From: a virus
Direction: 5' to 3' (one strand)
IMG/VR virus record: IMGVR_UViG_3300032220_001039
Location: 1 to 28,116 of that record
Length of the DNA: 28,116 nt
Below, piece by piece: positions 5,057 through 13,789 of this stretch. Under the pieces are notes generated by a model, which was not told the DNA's origin, searched no databases, and saw only the letters and a program-made list of their open reading frames with translations. Numbering within the stretch: the stretch's first letter is position 1; each line of letters opens with the position of its first letter. Both the position numbers and the translations under genes were made by a program.

Positions 5057-8002
5057 ATGGAAGATAAAATAATATCAGAATTAGACTACGTTGGTAGTTC
5101 AGGTTATACACTAAACGATTTACTTGTTTTAGTTAATTACGACATACCTGAAGGTACCACAAAAAATACTAAAATAACAGATATACAAAATTATGTTTTA
5201 GAATCATTTACTGGTTCAACGGGAGGGACCATTTCTTTAACATACTCTGAACTTGTAGATAAAATTACAAATAGTTTATTAATACCAGGAAGATTTTATT
5301 TAATGACAGATTATCAAACTTGTTATGATCAACCAAACTATGATAATACCAAAAATCCCATCACAACGGGTAACTACATGACGGGTAATACCGAACCAAT
5401 TTTATTATTGTCAATATCTACAACAGATTTTTCACCTACGGTATATTCCACAACACATCCTCAAGATCATATAACTTACGATATTACTTGGGATACGACT
5501 GAAATCACTAGTAGTCCAGCAAAAGGTAGAATTACAGAAAGAATTGATCAATACAATAACAGAACCGACTACGATCACAGAAGTATCTTATTTAAAAGAT
5601 ATAATGGATATTCATATGACGAAGATAGTCCATTAAGTGGTCTTGTTGGTATAAGTGGTTTAACAGGGACAACCGGTGTTTTATACGGTAACACAGGCAC
5701 AACATTTGTTTCAAATTTCTCAACTGGTGACATTGTTTCAGTACGAAATTTAGATCCTGTGTTTTTTGAAATCATCTCTGTAGAGAGTAATTCTTTAGCA
5801 ATTATATCAGGTGTGACAATAAATGAAACTACTGACTCACTTTATTATTTTGGAAATGACGATGGTATTATGAGTTATTATCAACCTAATGTAAAACAAG
5901 ATGAAGTTTACGAATACACAACATTTGGTGACGCTATTGATGATGGTGGGGCGGTTAATAACTATATTGGTAACTATTCTAATTTACATTTAGAATTTGG
6001 TACTGGGGATTTTTTACTGGCAAATAATGTATTATTAGAAGGTTCATTTAGAAACAACACCATTGGTAACGGATCTTATAATAACACCTTTAATGATGAT
6101 TGTGATAATAATCAAATTGGTGATAGTTTTTATAACAACTCAACAAATGATGATTTTGACGGTAACATAATTGGGGAAAATTTTAGGAACAATTACATCA
6201 CATCAAATTTCAACAATAATAGAATTGGTAGTGATTTTAATAGTAACACTTTACTAGGTGGGTCTTTTTATAGAAACAATATTGGAAATGATTTTAGGGA
6301 TAACGTTTATACTTCTGGTGATTTTCAAAATAATGAAATAGGAAATCAGTTCAATAATAATAAAGTTTATAATGACTTCTATAATAACGATATTGGTAAT
6401 GGATATTATCAAAATGAAATCTATTCAGAATTTTATCGTAATTTAATTGGAAACGGTTATAATGGTAATACCATATATTCAAATTTCTACGAAAATAATA
6501 TTGAACACGTTTTTAATAATAATGATATCGGGACCAATTTAACTATTGGGTTATATGATTTTAGTGGAAATAAGATTGGTAATGATTTTAACCAAAATGC
6601 CGTACTAGGAGATCTTCAATATAATGTAATTGGAGACGATTTTAATAATAATGCGGTTGGTGATAAGTTCTCATATAACCAAATTGGAAATTTATTTAGT
6701 AACAATACTATTGAACCTGATTTTGGATTTGGTGGTTCATCTAATCAAGGTAATAGGATCGGGAATTATTTTTATAATAATACTATTGGTGAATACTTCT
6801 ACAATAATACAATTCCTGATAACTTTTACAATAACACAATTGGGGAATTCTTCCAATGGAATGTTGTTGACACATATGTAAATAATGTTGATTTTACAAC
6901 AAATTACGGTATTATAACTGCGTTTACCTATACCTCATTAGGTACTGGTGCAACAGATGGTATATACTTTAATATTGTTGGGACAACAAACGGTAACGGT
7001 ATTAATGCGTCTTTTGATATTACAGTTTCGGGGAATACTGCTACAGGTGTCAGTGGTAATACATCAGGTAAGTTATACCAAGTAGGTGATACAATAACAA
7101 TACCAGGAACTGAAATTGGTGGATCTTCGGGTACTATAAATGGATTTTCAATTAATAACAAACTAAGTGTTAAAATTTATAAACCTGCCGATTCAACATA
7201 TACTTACCCAAGTAATGAAACAGAAATGGATTATCTAATAAATAATAGTCCTCTTTTTGATACATACAATTCTCCTAATATTCAGGGCGTTTCATATTCA
7301 ACACAAACAGGTGTTGATCAAAGTGACTATGGAATGGTAATTGAAGGTATTATAAACATTCCTTCCAACAATACATACTATTTTGGATTAAGTAGTGATG
7401 ATGGTTCAGACGCATTCATTGATGGAATTAAAGTTGCTGATTGGTATGGGGCGCATGGTGATAGTGGAAATCTTCCGAGCGGAAATCAGTATCCTATAAC
7501 ATTAACAGGTGGAACATATCCTATCAAAGTTAGAATGCAGGAAAGAAGTGGTGGTGACATTGTAATTTTATTATATAGTTCGGACTCCGGTAGCACTTGG
7601 AACATTATCCCTAATAATTGGTTTGTGAGTAGTGTAACAGGTGTCACAGGTTCATACCCTAATATATTTGCACAAGGCACTGGTGGTGAAAACGCAACAT
7701 TTGATGTTGAGGTTGTTGATGGATTAGTTAATAGTGTAGTATTAAATCAGGGTGGTACTGGATATGCAGTTGGGGAAATATTAACAATAACTGGATCTGT
7801 ATTTGGTGGTACGGAAGATATATCAATAACAGTAGATTCAGTTTATTCTAATGGTGTTATTGTTACCGTTACGGGTGTTAGTCAAACACCATCTGTTTAT
7901 GAATTATACACTTGTCAGATTTTTAAAAATTCATCATTAACAAATAGGTTATCATACTATGACGAATCAGATGTATTAACCATAAAAAATATAAATGAAT
8001 AA
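5057..8002 (+). CDS. Large tail fibre / receptor-binding-type protein with beta-helix and PA14-like domain
   Basis: A 981-residue modular protein. Residues 1-55 (ELDYVGSSGYTLNDLLVLVNY) look like the phage-attachment end of a trimeric fibre. Residues 60-190 form a domain seen with such fibres (SLLIPGRFYLMTDYQT). About residues 315-600 are a long run of short repeats built on NN-x-IG-x-x-F (for example FYNNTIGEYFYNNTI), expected to form a right-handed beta-helix or solenoid. About 704-857 resemble a PA14 carbohydrate-binding domain (YFGLSSDDGSDAFIDG, then YPIKVRMQERSGGD). Two Gly/Thr-rich jelly-like segments flank it. It probably binds host-surface glycans. No lytic motif was seen. Confidence 0.8.
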   Translation: MEDKIISELDYVGSSGYTLNDLLVLVNYDIPEGTTKNTKITDIQNYVLESFTGSTGGTISLTYSELVDKITNSLLIPGRFYLMTDYQTCYDQPNYDNTKNPITTGNYMTGNTEPILLLSISTTDFSPTVYSTTHPQDHITYDITWDTTEITSSPAKGRITERIDQYNNRTDYDHRSILFKRYNGYSYDEDSPLSGLVGISGLTGTTGVLYGNTGTTFVSNFSTGDIVSVRNLDPVFFEIISVESNSLAIISGVTINETTDSLYYFGNDDGIMSYYQPNVKQDEVYEYTTFGDAIDDGGAVNNYIGNYSNLHLEFGTGDFLLANNVLLEGSFRNNTIGNGSYNNTFNDDCDNNQIGDSFYNNSTNDDFDGNIIGENFRNNYITSNFNNNRIGSDFNSNTLLGGSFYRNNIGNDFRDNVYTSGDFQNNEIGNQFNNNKVYNDFYNNDIGNGYYQNEIYSEFYRNLIGNGYNGNTIYSNFYENNIEHVFNNNDIGTNLTIGLYDFSGNKIGNDFNQNAVLGDLQYNVIGDDFNNNAVGDKFSYNQIGNLFSNNTIEPDFGFGGSSNQGNRIGNYFYNNTIGEYFYNNTIPDNFYNNTIGEFFQWNVVDTYVNNVDFTTNYGIITAFTYTSLGTGATDGIYFNIVGTTNGNGINASFDITVSGNTATGVSGNTSGKLYQVGDTITIPGTEIGGSSGTINGFSINNKLSVKIYKPADSTYTYPSNETEMDYLINNSPLFDTYNSPNIQGVSYSTQTGVDQSDYGMVIEGIINIPSNNTYYFGLSSDDGSDAFIDGIKVADWYGAHGDSGNLPSGNQYPITLTGGTYPIKVRMQERSGGDIVILLYSSDSGSTWNIIPNNWFVSSVTGVTGSYPNIFAQGTGGENATFDVEVVDGLVNSVVLNQGGTGYAVGEILTITGSVFGGTEDISITVDSVYSNGVIVTVTGVSQTPSVYELYTCQIFKNSSLTNRLSYYDESDVLTIKNINE

Positions 8003-8004
8003 AA

Positions 8005-8613
8005 ATGTCAATAACAAAATATATTGTAAATAATTTATCAGGACAAACAATATCTGAAATAAATTCAACAACAATTAATTCAGATACAATTTCTGCAACA
8101 ACAATTAGTGGAGTTACGTTTTATGGTGATGGTTCTAATTTAACCGGTATTAGTGGGACTAATGGTTCTTCGGGTACAAGTGGAATAAATGGAACATCAG
8201 GTACGAGTGGTATTAACGGAACTTCGGGAACATCAGGCGTTAGTGGTATTTCTCCTACCATTGGAAGTTGGACTTTATCTGCGGGTACAAATACTGTTAG
8301 TTTTACAGTTCCTCAGGGTGAATCATATGTTATGTGGGTAAATGGAAATATCCCAAATGGTATTGTTAATTGGAATGCAACAGTAACACTATCAAACTCA
8401 AACGTACCTGCAATAGGTGCGCAGTATGGGTGGTATTATCTTGCCGGAAATGCTTTGGTTTTAACATCAATACCAAGTCAGATAGTTGGAACTGCGGGAA
8501 GTATTGTTACCACATCACCAGCGGTGTCGAATTCAAATACTTTTACGTTTGGTATAACCAATAACAGTGGAGCATCTCAAATAATATATTACGGATACAT
8601 TAAAATAAGTTAA
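8005..8613 (+). CDS. Collagen-like short tail fibre protein, 202 aa
   Basis: The N-terminal third (TINSDTISATTISGVTFYGD, then GSNLTGI) is typical of phage fibre shafts. About residues 50-82 are a collagen-like GTSGTSGINGTSG repeat expected to form a triple helix. The C-terminal 110 residues are a beta-rich Asn/Ser/Thr domain that could be the receptor-binding tip. The start follows the previous stop by 2 nt, so it is co-expressed with the large fibre. It ends the plus-strand block; the 78 nt to the next, convergent gene show no clear terminator hairpin. Confidence 0.75.
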   Translation: MSITKYIVNNLSGQTISEINSTTINSDTISATTISGVTFYGDGSNLTGISGTNGSSGTSGINGTSGTSGINGTSGTSGVSGISPTIGSWTLSAGTNTVSFTVPQGESYVMWVNGNIPNGIVNWNATVTLSNSNVPAIGAQYGWYYLAGNALVLTSIPSQIVGTAGSIVTTSPAVSNSNTFTFGITNNSGASQIIYYGYIKIS

Positions 8614-8691
8614 ACAACAGAATTTACCATATTAGATTGATTATTGGTTCTATTTATATAAAATAAACGGTTAACTAACTACTTCCACAAA

Positions 8692-9948
8692 TTATTTTTT
8701 AAATGGATACTTGTAATTAGTTTCAATTTTTCTTTTACCATACTTTTTTTCCATCATTTCATGGTACAAATCCCAATTAATGATACAGTTTTCTTCTTCT
8801 CGTATTTTTGACTCACTTAATAGTGAATAGATTTTGGATAACCTTTTTATAAGCTTTGTCGATACGTAATTGAACCTATCACATTCATCTTTAAAAAAGT
8901 CTATTTCTCTATTTTGATATTTAATAACGTAGTTTATGTAATTGTTTCTAACATTTTCCTTCTCTTCTGATGGTTCCATACCTCTACCAAAAAGACCCGC
9001 CAGTGGTCCAAGTTCTCTAAATATTTTTTCTTGTGTGGTGTAGAACATTCTATCAAATATCTCTACTTTTGTACTTGCTAAATTAACATAAACCAATCTT
9101 AATGTTTCTTTTATTTTTTCATCGTCAGACATATCCGTTATGTCTATATCAAGATGCATTAAAAGGTCATCTATTTGATCCATTTGATCATTTAATGATT
9201 CTATTAAATATTCATAAGTGAAATTTTTTATATTTTTCAACTCGACAATAATTTCATCACTATTGAAAAAATCATAGAATTGATCTTTTGTTATTCCTTT
9301 TTGAACCATTCTTGATGCCAATTCGGTTGGTCTTACAAGATTTTCAGCTATTTGTATATAATAGCTATATTTCATGAAATCATTAATTACTGAAATTCCA
9401 AATTGCATACTACCTGAACTATAAGCTCCATAATCTGATGTTCCACCCATTAATTCATATGGTTTTTTAAAGTGTGAAAATTTATGCATTAATTCGTGAG
9501 ATAATACTGAAGTTGTATGTATTTTATCTTTTGTGAATACATCATAAAGATCTTCAGGTTCCCATTCTGGTGAAGCCAAATAAGTAATACTTAAAATAAG
9601 TGTTTTTGTTTTTTCATTTACCTGCATCATTAATCCTTCATCAAAATGATGTCTTTCTCCAGATCCCATAGCACCAATAAGTACAGGACCATTATAACCA
9701 TCAATTTCTTCAACAACGATTGATAAATAAATGTTGTCAACAATTATATCAGAAATAGGCAATTCAACATCATCAATATCAAATTCATAGTTAGTCTCTT
9801 TATCATTTATGTTTTTTAAAACTTTTGAAACCGATTGATAAAGTTTTTCCCCTGATTCTAATATATATTCAGGAACACCCACCGCTTCACTAACTAAAGA
9901 TCTGGTAAGGTTATTAAATTGCGATTCTGTTATAATAATTTTTGTCAT
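8692..9948 (-). CDS. Zinc-metallopeptidase-like phage protein, 418 aa
   Basis: The opening MTKIIITESQFNNLTRSLVS is a leader I associate with many phage virion or auxiliary proteins. A zinc-binding HExxH motif is present at 151-155 (SHELMHKFSHF), and glutamates at 202 and 209 (ENLVRPTELASRM) could supply the third ligand as in gluzincins. The second half is helical and charged with no recognised domain. No signal peptide is seen. It could act in virion maturation or on host proteins. The call rests on the HExxH motif and its context, so the peptidase function is likely but unproven. Confidence 0.6.
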   Translation of the reverse strand: MTKIIITESQFNNLTRSLVSEAVGVPEYILESGEKLYQSVSKVLKNINDKETNYEFDIDDVELPISDIIVDNIYLSIVVEEIDGYNGPVLIGAMGSGERHHFDEGLMMQVNEKTKTLILSITYLASPEWEPEDLYDVFTKDKIHTTSVLSHELMHKFSHFKKPYELMGGTSDYGAYSSGSMQFGISVINDFMKYSYYIQIAENLVRPTELASRMVQKGITKDQFYDFFNSDEIIVELKNIKNFTYEYLIESLNDQMDQIDDLLMHLDIDITDMSDDEKIKETLRLVYVNLASTKVEIFDRMFYTTQEKIFRELGPLAGLFGRGMEPSEEKENVRNNYINYVIKYQNREIDFFKDECDRFNYVSTKLIKRLSKIYSLLSESKIREEENCIINWDLYHEMMEKKYGKRKIETNYKYPFKK

Positions 9949-9974
9949 ACATATAAATATATTGGTGCTATGGT

Positions 9975-10628
9975 TTAACCCACAACACCAACCAAATCAT
10001 CCAAGTGATGATCATCTTCCATATCAGATAAAATAGGTCTTTTATCCATCATTTTAATAATGTCTGAAATATCATATGGATCCAACCCGTTTCCATCAAC
10101 ACCGACATCCATTTTCTTTCCATTACCAAATTTTTTATGATCGGGTAGATGTACATGCCCATGAAGATGGATAACTCCTTTTGCTAAACCATGCCAACTT
10201 TGAAATGGATAATGACATAACACAAAATCTTTACCGGAAATGTTTGCTTCCATATAGTGTTGAACACTCAAAAATCGTCCTTGAACATAATCGCGATTGT
10301 TTTCTATATGCGTATCATGATTTCCAAGTATTAGATGAATATTATGACAAACTAACCTTTCAAGAAAAATTCCAATATTGTCAAATCCCCCAAATGAAAC
10401 ATCACCAAGCATAATAAGTGTATCATCCTGACCAACAACATTATTTATACCATCAACAAGGCGATTGTTCATTTGATCAATTGTTTGAAAGTCGCGAGTG
10501 GAATCAACCGGTACTTCACCATCTTGTGTTCTCCAATTTGTAGTTCCTCTCACAATGTTTTTGTGACCAAAATGTGTATCACTTGTAATCCACACTTTTC
10601 CTGTTGTCAATAATTTTTTAAAACTCAT
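9975..10628 (-). CDS. Calcineurin-like metallophosphoesterase, 217 aa
   Basis: All the dimetal-site motifs are visible in order: DTHFGH (17-22), GDVSFGG (75-81), GNHDTH (102-107), CHYP (138-141) and HGHVH (156-160). The family hydrolyses phosphomono- or phosphodiesters; the substrate here is unknown. Short phage versions like this are often small-molecule or nucleic-acid end phosphatases. The start at 10628 lies 4 nt after TACATTTG. The C-terminal tail (DMEDDHHLDDLVG) is acidic and outside the fold. Confidence 0.85.
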   Translation of the reverse strand: MSFKKLLTTGKVWITSDTHFGHKNIVRGTTNWRTQDGEVPVDSTRDFQTIDQMNNRLVDGINNVVGQDDTLIMLGDVSFGGFDNIGIFLERLVCHNIHLILGNHDTHIENNRDYVQGRFLSVQHYMEANISGKDFVLCHYPFQSWHGLAKGVIHLHGHVHLPDHKKFGNGKKMDVGVDGNGLDPYDISDIIKMMDKRPILSDMEDDHHLDDLVGVVG

Positions 10629-10632
10629 AATA

Positions 10633-10640
10633 CAAATGTA
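10633..10640 (-). promoter_or_regulatory. Promoter -7 element TACATTTG, 4 nt before ATG
   Basis: TACATTTG on the minus strand matches TAnnTTTG and ends 4 nt before the metallophosphoesterase ATG. The usual -33 position falls over the start of the divergent nuclease gene and has no good TTTG. Confidence 0.5.
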
Positions 10641-10655
10641 ATAATATTTATTAAT

Positions 10656-11249
10656 ATGAAAAAGTTTTTATTATCCTTATTTTTTATTTTCCCCTTTATT
10701 TTATTATCTCAAAAAGTATTAAGAGATAGTGTTATTGTAAACACAGACATTTTTAAAATTGTTTATTCAGAAAAATTACAACAACCATTATCTGCCAAAT
10801 ATATGGTTCAATGCCCATCAGGTACTGCATCAAGAAAAGGTCTTGATTTTTATACTTGTGATTCAATTATTACTTCAGACAAAAATGACTATAATAATAA
10901 TGTTTGGGATAAGGGACATATGGCTCCTGCCGCAGATTTTAATTGTACAAGAGAATTAATGAAAAAAACTTTTACTTATTTAAATTGTACTTTACAACAT
11001 CAAGATCTTAATAGAACCACTTGGAGGCTTTTAGAAACATATGAAAGATTGTTAGCTTTAAAATATAAAATAGTTTCTGTTGAAATTATTTGTGAGTTCA
11101 GTAAGACCTCCAAAGTTTTATCTTCAGGTGCAACTATACCTGACGGTTATTATAAAATAATTAAATATAATAACACAACCGAAACCTATTATTTCAAAAA
11201 CGAAAAACCTTCTTCAACTGATTATAAAAAATATCAAGTTAAAGGTTGA
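10656..11249 (+). CDS. Secreted DNA/RNA non-specific endonuclease
   Basis: A 197-residue nuclease of the beta-beta-alpha metal (Serratia nuclease/NucA) family. A signal peptide covers residues 1-19 (MKKFLLSLFFIFPFILLSQ), so it would act in the periplasm or outside. The catalytic motif is DKGHMAPAADF at 85-95 (H88 as general base; K replaces the usual R of DRGH), with the metal-binding region LNCTLQHQDLNRTTWRLLE at 109-127 (N119). It is the only plus-strand gene in a long minus-strand block, 27 nt from a divergent gene, and its 3' end overlaps the convergent neighbour by 11 nt. It may have been gained separately. Confidence 0.85.
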   Translation: MKKFLLSLFFIFPFILLSQKVLRDSVIVNTDIFKIVYSEKLQQPLSAKYMVQCPSGTASRKGLDFYTCDSIITSDKNDYNNNVWDKGHMAPAADFNCTRELMKKTFTYLNCTLQHQDLNRTTWRLLETYERLLALKYKIVSVEIICEFSKTSKVLSSGATIPDGYYKIIKYNNTTETYYFKNEKPSSTDYKKYQVKG

Positions 11250-11628
11250 TCTCAAACCGATCTTTCATCATTTGGATCTTATCTTCCGGAACTCCATGTT
11301 GATTCACTCCTCCATGCCGGTTTTCAACTATAATTGAGAAGGTTTTATATCCATACTTCTTAGCAAGTTCAAAATATGGTTCCATCTCCCACTCTTGGGT
11401 AAAGGTATTTGATACTGCAATTTTTGAAATACTTGACTCCATAGCATATCTTACATTATCTTGACAATCTTTATGTGCGTCTTTAATTTTAGATGGGTCA
11501 AAATTGTAATTACCTTCATTATCAATAAAATAATGGTCAGCTTCAAACACGTTTGATGTAAGTTGTTTTGCAAATGTTGATTTTCCTGACCCTACAACCC
11601 CTCTAACACAATATAATATTTTTTCCAT
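11239..11628 (-). CDS. Polynucleotide-kinase-like P-loop protein, 129 aa
   Basis: Walker A is GVVGSGKST (residues 10-18), followed by FEADHYFIDNEGNYNFDP and AHKDCQDNVRYAM, then VSNTFTQEWEMEPYFELAKK. This is the pattern of the N4BP2-like branch of P-loop kinases related to the 5'-kinase domain of polynucleotide kinases. The product would phosphorylate a nucleic acid or nucleotide end. It has no phosphatase domain of its own, but phosphatase-family genes lie nearby. The start follows TATATTTG by 4 nt. Confidence 0.8.
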   Translation of the reverse strand: MEKILYCVRGVVGSGKSTFAKQLTSNVFEADHYFIDNEGNYNFDPSKIKDAHKDCQDNVRYAMESSISKIAVSNTFTQEWEMEPYFELAKKYGYKTFSIIVENRHGGVNQHGVPEDKIQMMKDRFEINL

Positions 11629-11632
11629 ATTA

Positions 11633-11640
11633 CAAATATA
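11633..11640 (-). promoter_or_regulatory. Promoter -7 element TATATTTG, 4 nt before ATG
   Basis: A perfect TAnnTTTG on the minus strand ending 4 nt before the kinase-like gene. No TTTG is present at the -33 position. Confidence 0.5.
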
Positions 11641-11649
11641 ATAATTTTT

Positions 11650-12450
11650 TTATTCTTTTATTTTATTTTCTATTAAGTCATTAACTTCATCTTGATGATA
11701 CCATTCACTGCCTGACATCATAACTTTAACACCTGTACCTGTTTCAATAATATCATCCATATATCTATTTGAATGGTTCGCAAATGGATGTAACCAACTA
11801 ATTACTTTAACCCCATTTTTAATTGTGTCTTTAACATTTATATCACCCTCAAAATAATGCGGATAACTTTCTTTTACACCATTTTGAATGGTGTCATCTA
11901 CTTCATAATAATTGTCTCCAGCGCCCGAAAATGTATTTTTAACACCATTTTGTATAACGTTTTGAATATTATTTTTACTTGGGGGTGGAAATGACCCAAA
12001 ATGACTCAGGGTGTGTTTCACCCCATTTTGAATGGTATCTTCAACATCTGTGTTTACACAATTTGTTCCTTGAATGGTGTGTTTCACCCCATTTTGAATG
12101 GTATCTTCAACCAATTTCAAAGATTCACCACCATACGACTGACTATTTTTCACACCATTTTGAATGGTATTCTCAACCTCAATACCCAAAAATCTTGATT
12201 CAAACCATTTTTTAATAATGTCTTTTGACTCAACACAATCTATACTAAGTAAATTTAATTCACTTTGGAAGGTGTTGTAATTAAACCAAAGAATTTTTTC
12301 TTTTGTAAATTCTAAAACCCATCTTCTCTCTTCTGTGAATATTAACCAAGTTGATGATTCAGAAATGTATTTATCAGCGCCTTGTATCATTGTATCAAAC
12401 ATACCAAAAATCAAGTTTTTTATTTTTTGATCTTTATTCATTTTTACCAT
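11650..12450 (-). CDS. Protein with tandem DTIQNGVK repeats, 266 aa
   Basis: Residues 1-95 form a compact N-terminal domain (STWLIFTEERRWVLEFTKE, LWFNYNTFQSE) seen, to my knowledge, in phage proteins of unknown role. From about residue 95 a motif close to V(E/D)DTIQNGVK occurs six times, separated by variable 12-18-residue linkers, then twice in degenerate form (DDIIETGTGVK, NDLIENKIK). The motif could form short amphipathic helices. At the DNA level the copies are near-identical, so copy number can change by recombination. The start overlaps the upstream phosphoesterase by 7 nt. The function is unknown; variable linkers on constant motifs suggest a binding or display role. Confidence 0.75.
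   Translation of the reverse strand: MVKMNKDQKIKNLIFGMFDTMIQGADKYISESSTWLIFTEERRWVLEFTKEKILWFNYNTFQSELNLLSIDCVESKDIIKKWFESRFLGIEVENTIQNGVKNSQSYGGESLKLVEDTIQNGVKHTIQGTNCVNTDVEDTIQNGVKHTLSHFGSFPPPSKNNIQNVIQNGVKNTFSGAGDNYYEVDDTIQNGVKESYPHYFEGDINVKDTIKNGVKVISWLHPFANHSNRYMDDIIETGTGVKVMMSGSEWYHQDEVNDLIENKIKE
11809..12178 (-). repeat. Coding tandem repeat, period about 65 nt
   Basis: Six copies of a 26-35-nt unit centred on CCATTTTGAATGGT (plus-strand reading) begin at about 11809, 11876, 11941, 12011, 12077 and 12150. The copies at 12011-12045 and 12077-12111 are identical over 35 nt and lie exactly 66 nt apart. They encode the DTIQNGVK motif; the linkers between them are not repeated. Confidence 0.85.
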
Positions 12451-13139
12451 AATATCTCATTTGTAATTGGATCCCACTCAAAACTCCAAGGCGTATGCCC
12501 ATAAAGATATTGTTCGTTAAGAACTGCAGCGTTGAAGTAATGAGTATTACCATCAAAGTAGTATCCGTGCCCTGAATGAATATGACCAGAAACAAAGATT
12601 TTTGGTTTGATCTCTTTAATTCTTTCAGCTAATAATTCACAACCAAGATGAGTGCCTCGTCGTCCTTCAACATCATCATTGATTCCCCAACTAGGTCCGT
12701 GAGTTATAAGAATATCAATACCTTCAGGTATCATATCCCACTTTGCCTTTAATTCTTCACCATTGCGAGGAAGATTAAATGCCCAATCATAAAACTCCGG
12801 TTGCCAAGGACTTCCCCAAATTTTTATCTCAGGGTTATCACCATCTTGGATCCCCATAATCTCATCTTGAAGATAGTCAATATCTTTATATCCTGTAAGT
12901 AATCCTTTGATTTTTTCAGCGTTGTTTTGAAAACCCCAATCGTGATTTCCAGCAATGAAGATTTTGTGATCGTAATTGTCAAGTTTATTAAACCAATGTG
13001 CGAATCCTTCAATTTCATGCTCATAACCCATAGAAGAGATATCTCCACAGTGGAGTATTATATCACCACCAGGAAGATCCTGAGTTATGCGATTGTGTTT
13101 GTTATGTGTGTCAGATATTAAAGTCAGTTTATATTTCAT
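12444..13139 (-). CDS. Calcineurin-like metallophosphoesterase, MPPED-like, 231 aa
   Basis: The motifs are DTHNKH (10-15), CGDISSMG (31-38), GNHDWGF (64-70), THGPSWG (146-152) and GHIHSGHG (185-192). The overall pattern (LISDTH..., GGDIILHCGDI, THGP, then YFNAAVLNEQY near the end) matches the MPPED/UPF0046 branch of phosphoesterases. The substrate is unknown. It is the second metallophosphoesterase within 3 kb, but the two are only distantly related. It starts 4 nt after TATATTTG and overlaps the repeat-protein gene by 7 nt. Confidence 0.85.
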   Translation of the reverse strand: MKYKLTLISDTHNKHNRITQDLPGGDIILHCGDISSMGYEHEIEGFAHWFNKLDNYDHKIFIAGNHDWGFQNNAEKIKGLLTGYKDIDYLQDEIMGIQDGDNPEIKIWGSPWQPEFYDWAFNLPRNGEELKAKWDMIPEGIDILITHGPSWGINDDVEGRRGTHLGCELLAERIKEIKPKIFVSGHIHSGHGYYFDGNTHYFNAAVLNEQYLYGHTPWSFEWDPITNEILW

Positions 13140-13143
13140 AATA

Positions 13144-13151
13144 CAAATATA
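13144..13151 (-). promoter_or_regulatory. Promoter -7 element TATATTTG, 4 nt before ATG
   Basis: A perfect TAnnTTTG on the minus strand ending 4 nt before the MPPED-like gene. The -33 region is poor (ATGG). Confidence 0.5.
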
Positions 13152-13162
13152 TTAAATTATTT

Positions 13163-13753
13163 TTAATCCCACCATCTTTCAATTTCAGATTCCATTATTT
13201 TAAAAATAAGTTTTCTGCAACGATCTTGATTTTTATGAGACATTTTCATCGCAATTTCTTTTTTGGTTTCAACATCCATTAGAGGTTCACCTGATACCAT
13301 TATTTGGCATAAAGTCTCTTTAAATATTCTAGGATATTTTTTAAAGTAGTCTTCGAAATTCTCAGAAATAAGAGTATCCTCCATTCTATACCATTTTTTC
13401 GTTTCGTCAGTTGGAACAAAATCATACTTAGTATCATGGTATTCCATGTATTCCATATGATAGAAATCGTCTTGTTGTAACTTGATGAGTTTTGAAACCA
13501 ATCTCATCTTTTCAGCATCTCTTTTTGCTGTTGTGTGTCTATCACGACCTCCAATATATTTTGCTTGGTGTTCCAATTTAACACGGATCACTTCAAAGAT
13601 GTAATGACCATCATAGTCACGATCTTTCCAAATGGTAGGAAACCATCTCCATAGATTTTTTACTCCACGAGCAAAATCCTTGTGATAGTATTTTGATTCA
13701 AATCTCCACCAAAGTGATATTTTTTCAAATATGTTTAATTTTTCATTTTTCAT
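13163..13753 (-). CDS. Conserved hypothetical phage protein, 196 aa
   Basis: The protein contains NLWRWFPTIWKDRDYDGHYI, then KLEHQAKYIGGRDRHTTAKRD, a combination I have seen in hypothetical proteins of many large phages. No known catalytic function. It is Trp-, Tyr- and Lys-rich with predicted long helices and no membrane segment. It has the best-formed promoter of this region immediately upstream, so it is probably transcribed strongly or at a defined time. Confidence 0.75.
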   Translation of the reverse strand: MKNEKLNIFEKISLWWRFESKYYHKDFARGVKNLWRWFPTIWKDRDYDGHYIFEVIRVKLEHQAKYIGGRDRHTTAKRDAEKMRLVSKLIKLQQDDFYHMEYMEYHDTKYDFVPTDETKKWYRMEDTLISENFEDYFKKYPRIFKETLCQIMVSGEPLMDVETKKEIAMKMSHKNQDRCRKLIFKIMESEIERWWD

Positions 13754-13757
13754 ACGA

Positions 13758-13789
13758 CAAAGATATGAAAAGTTTTTGGATTTTACAAA
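13758..13789 (-). promoter_or_regulatory. Bacteroidetes-type promoter (TTTG-N20-TATCTTTG)
   Basis: On the minus strand TTTG (13786-13789) and TATCTTTG (13758-13765) are 20 nt apart, and the ATG at 13753 follows after 4 nt. It fills the 36-nt gap between two genes. Confidence 0.75.

Noticed and set aside
11809-12178. Regularly spaced 26-35-nt repeats that could be taken as a CRISPR array
   Set aside because: The repeats stay in one open reading frame and encode the DTIQNGVK motif; spacing and unit length follow the protein, and no cas gene is near.
11979-12215. Plus-strand open frames across the repeat region
   Set aside because: They are antisense shadows of the DTIQNGVK repeat and read as repeated, unlikely protein.
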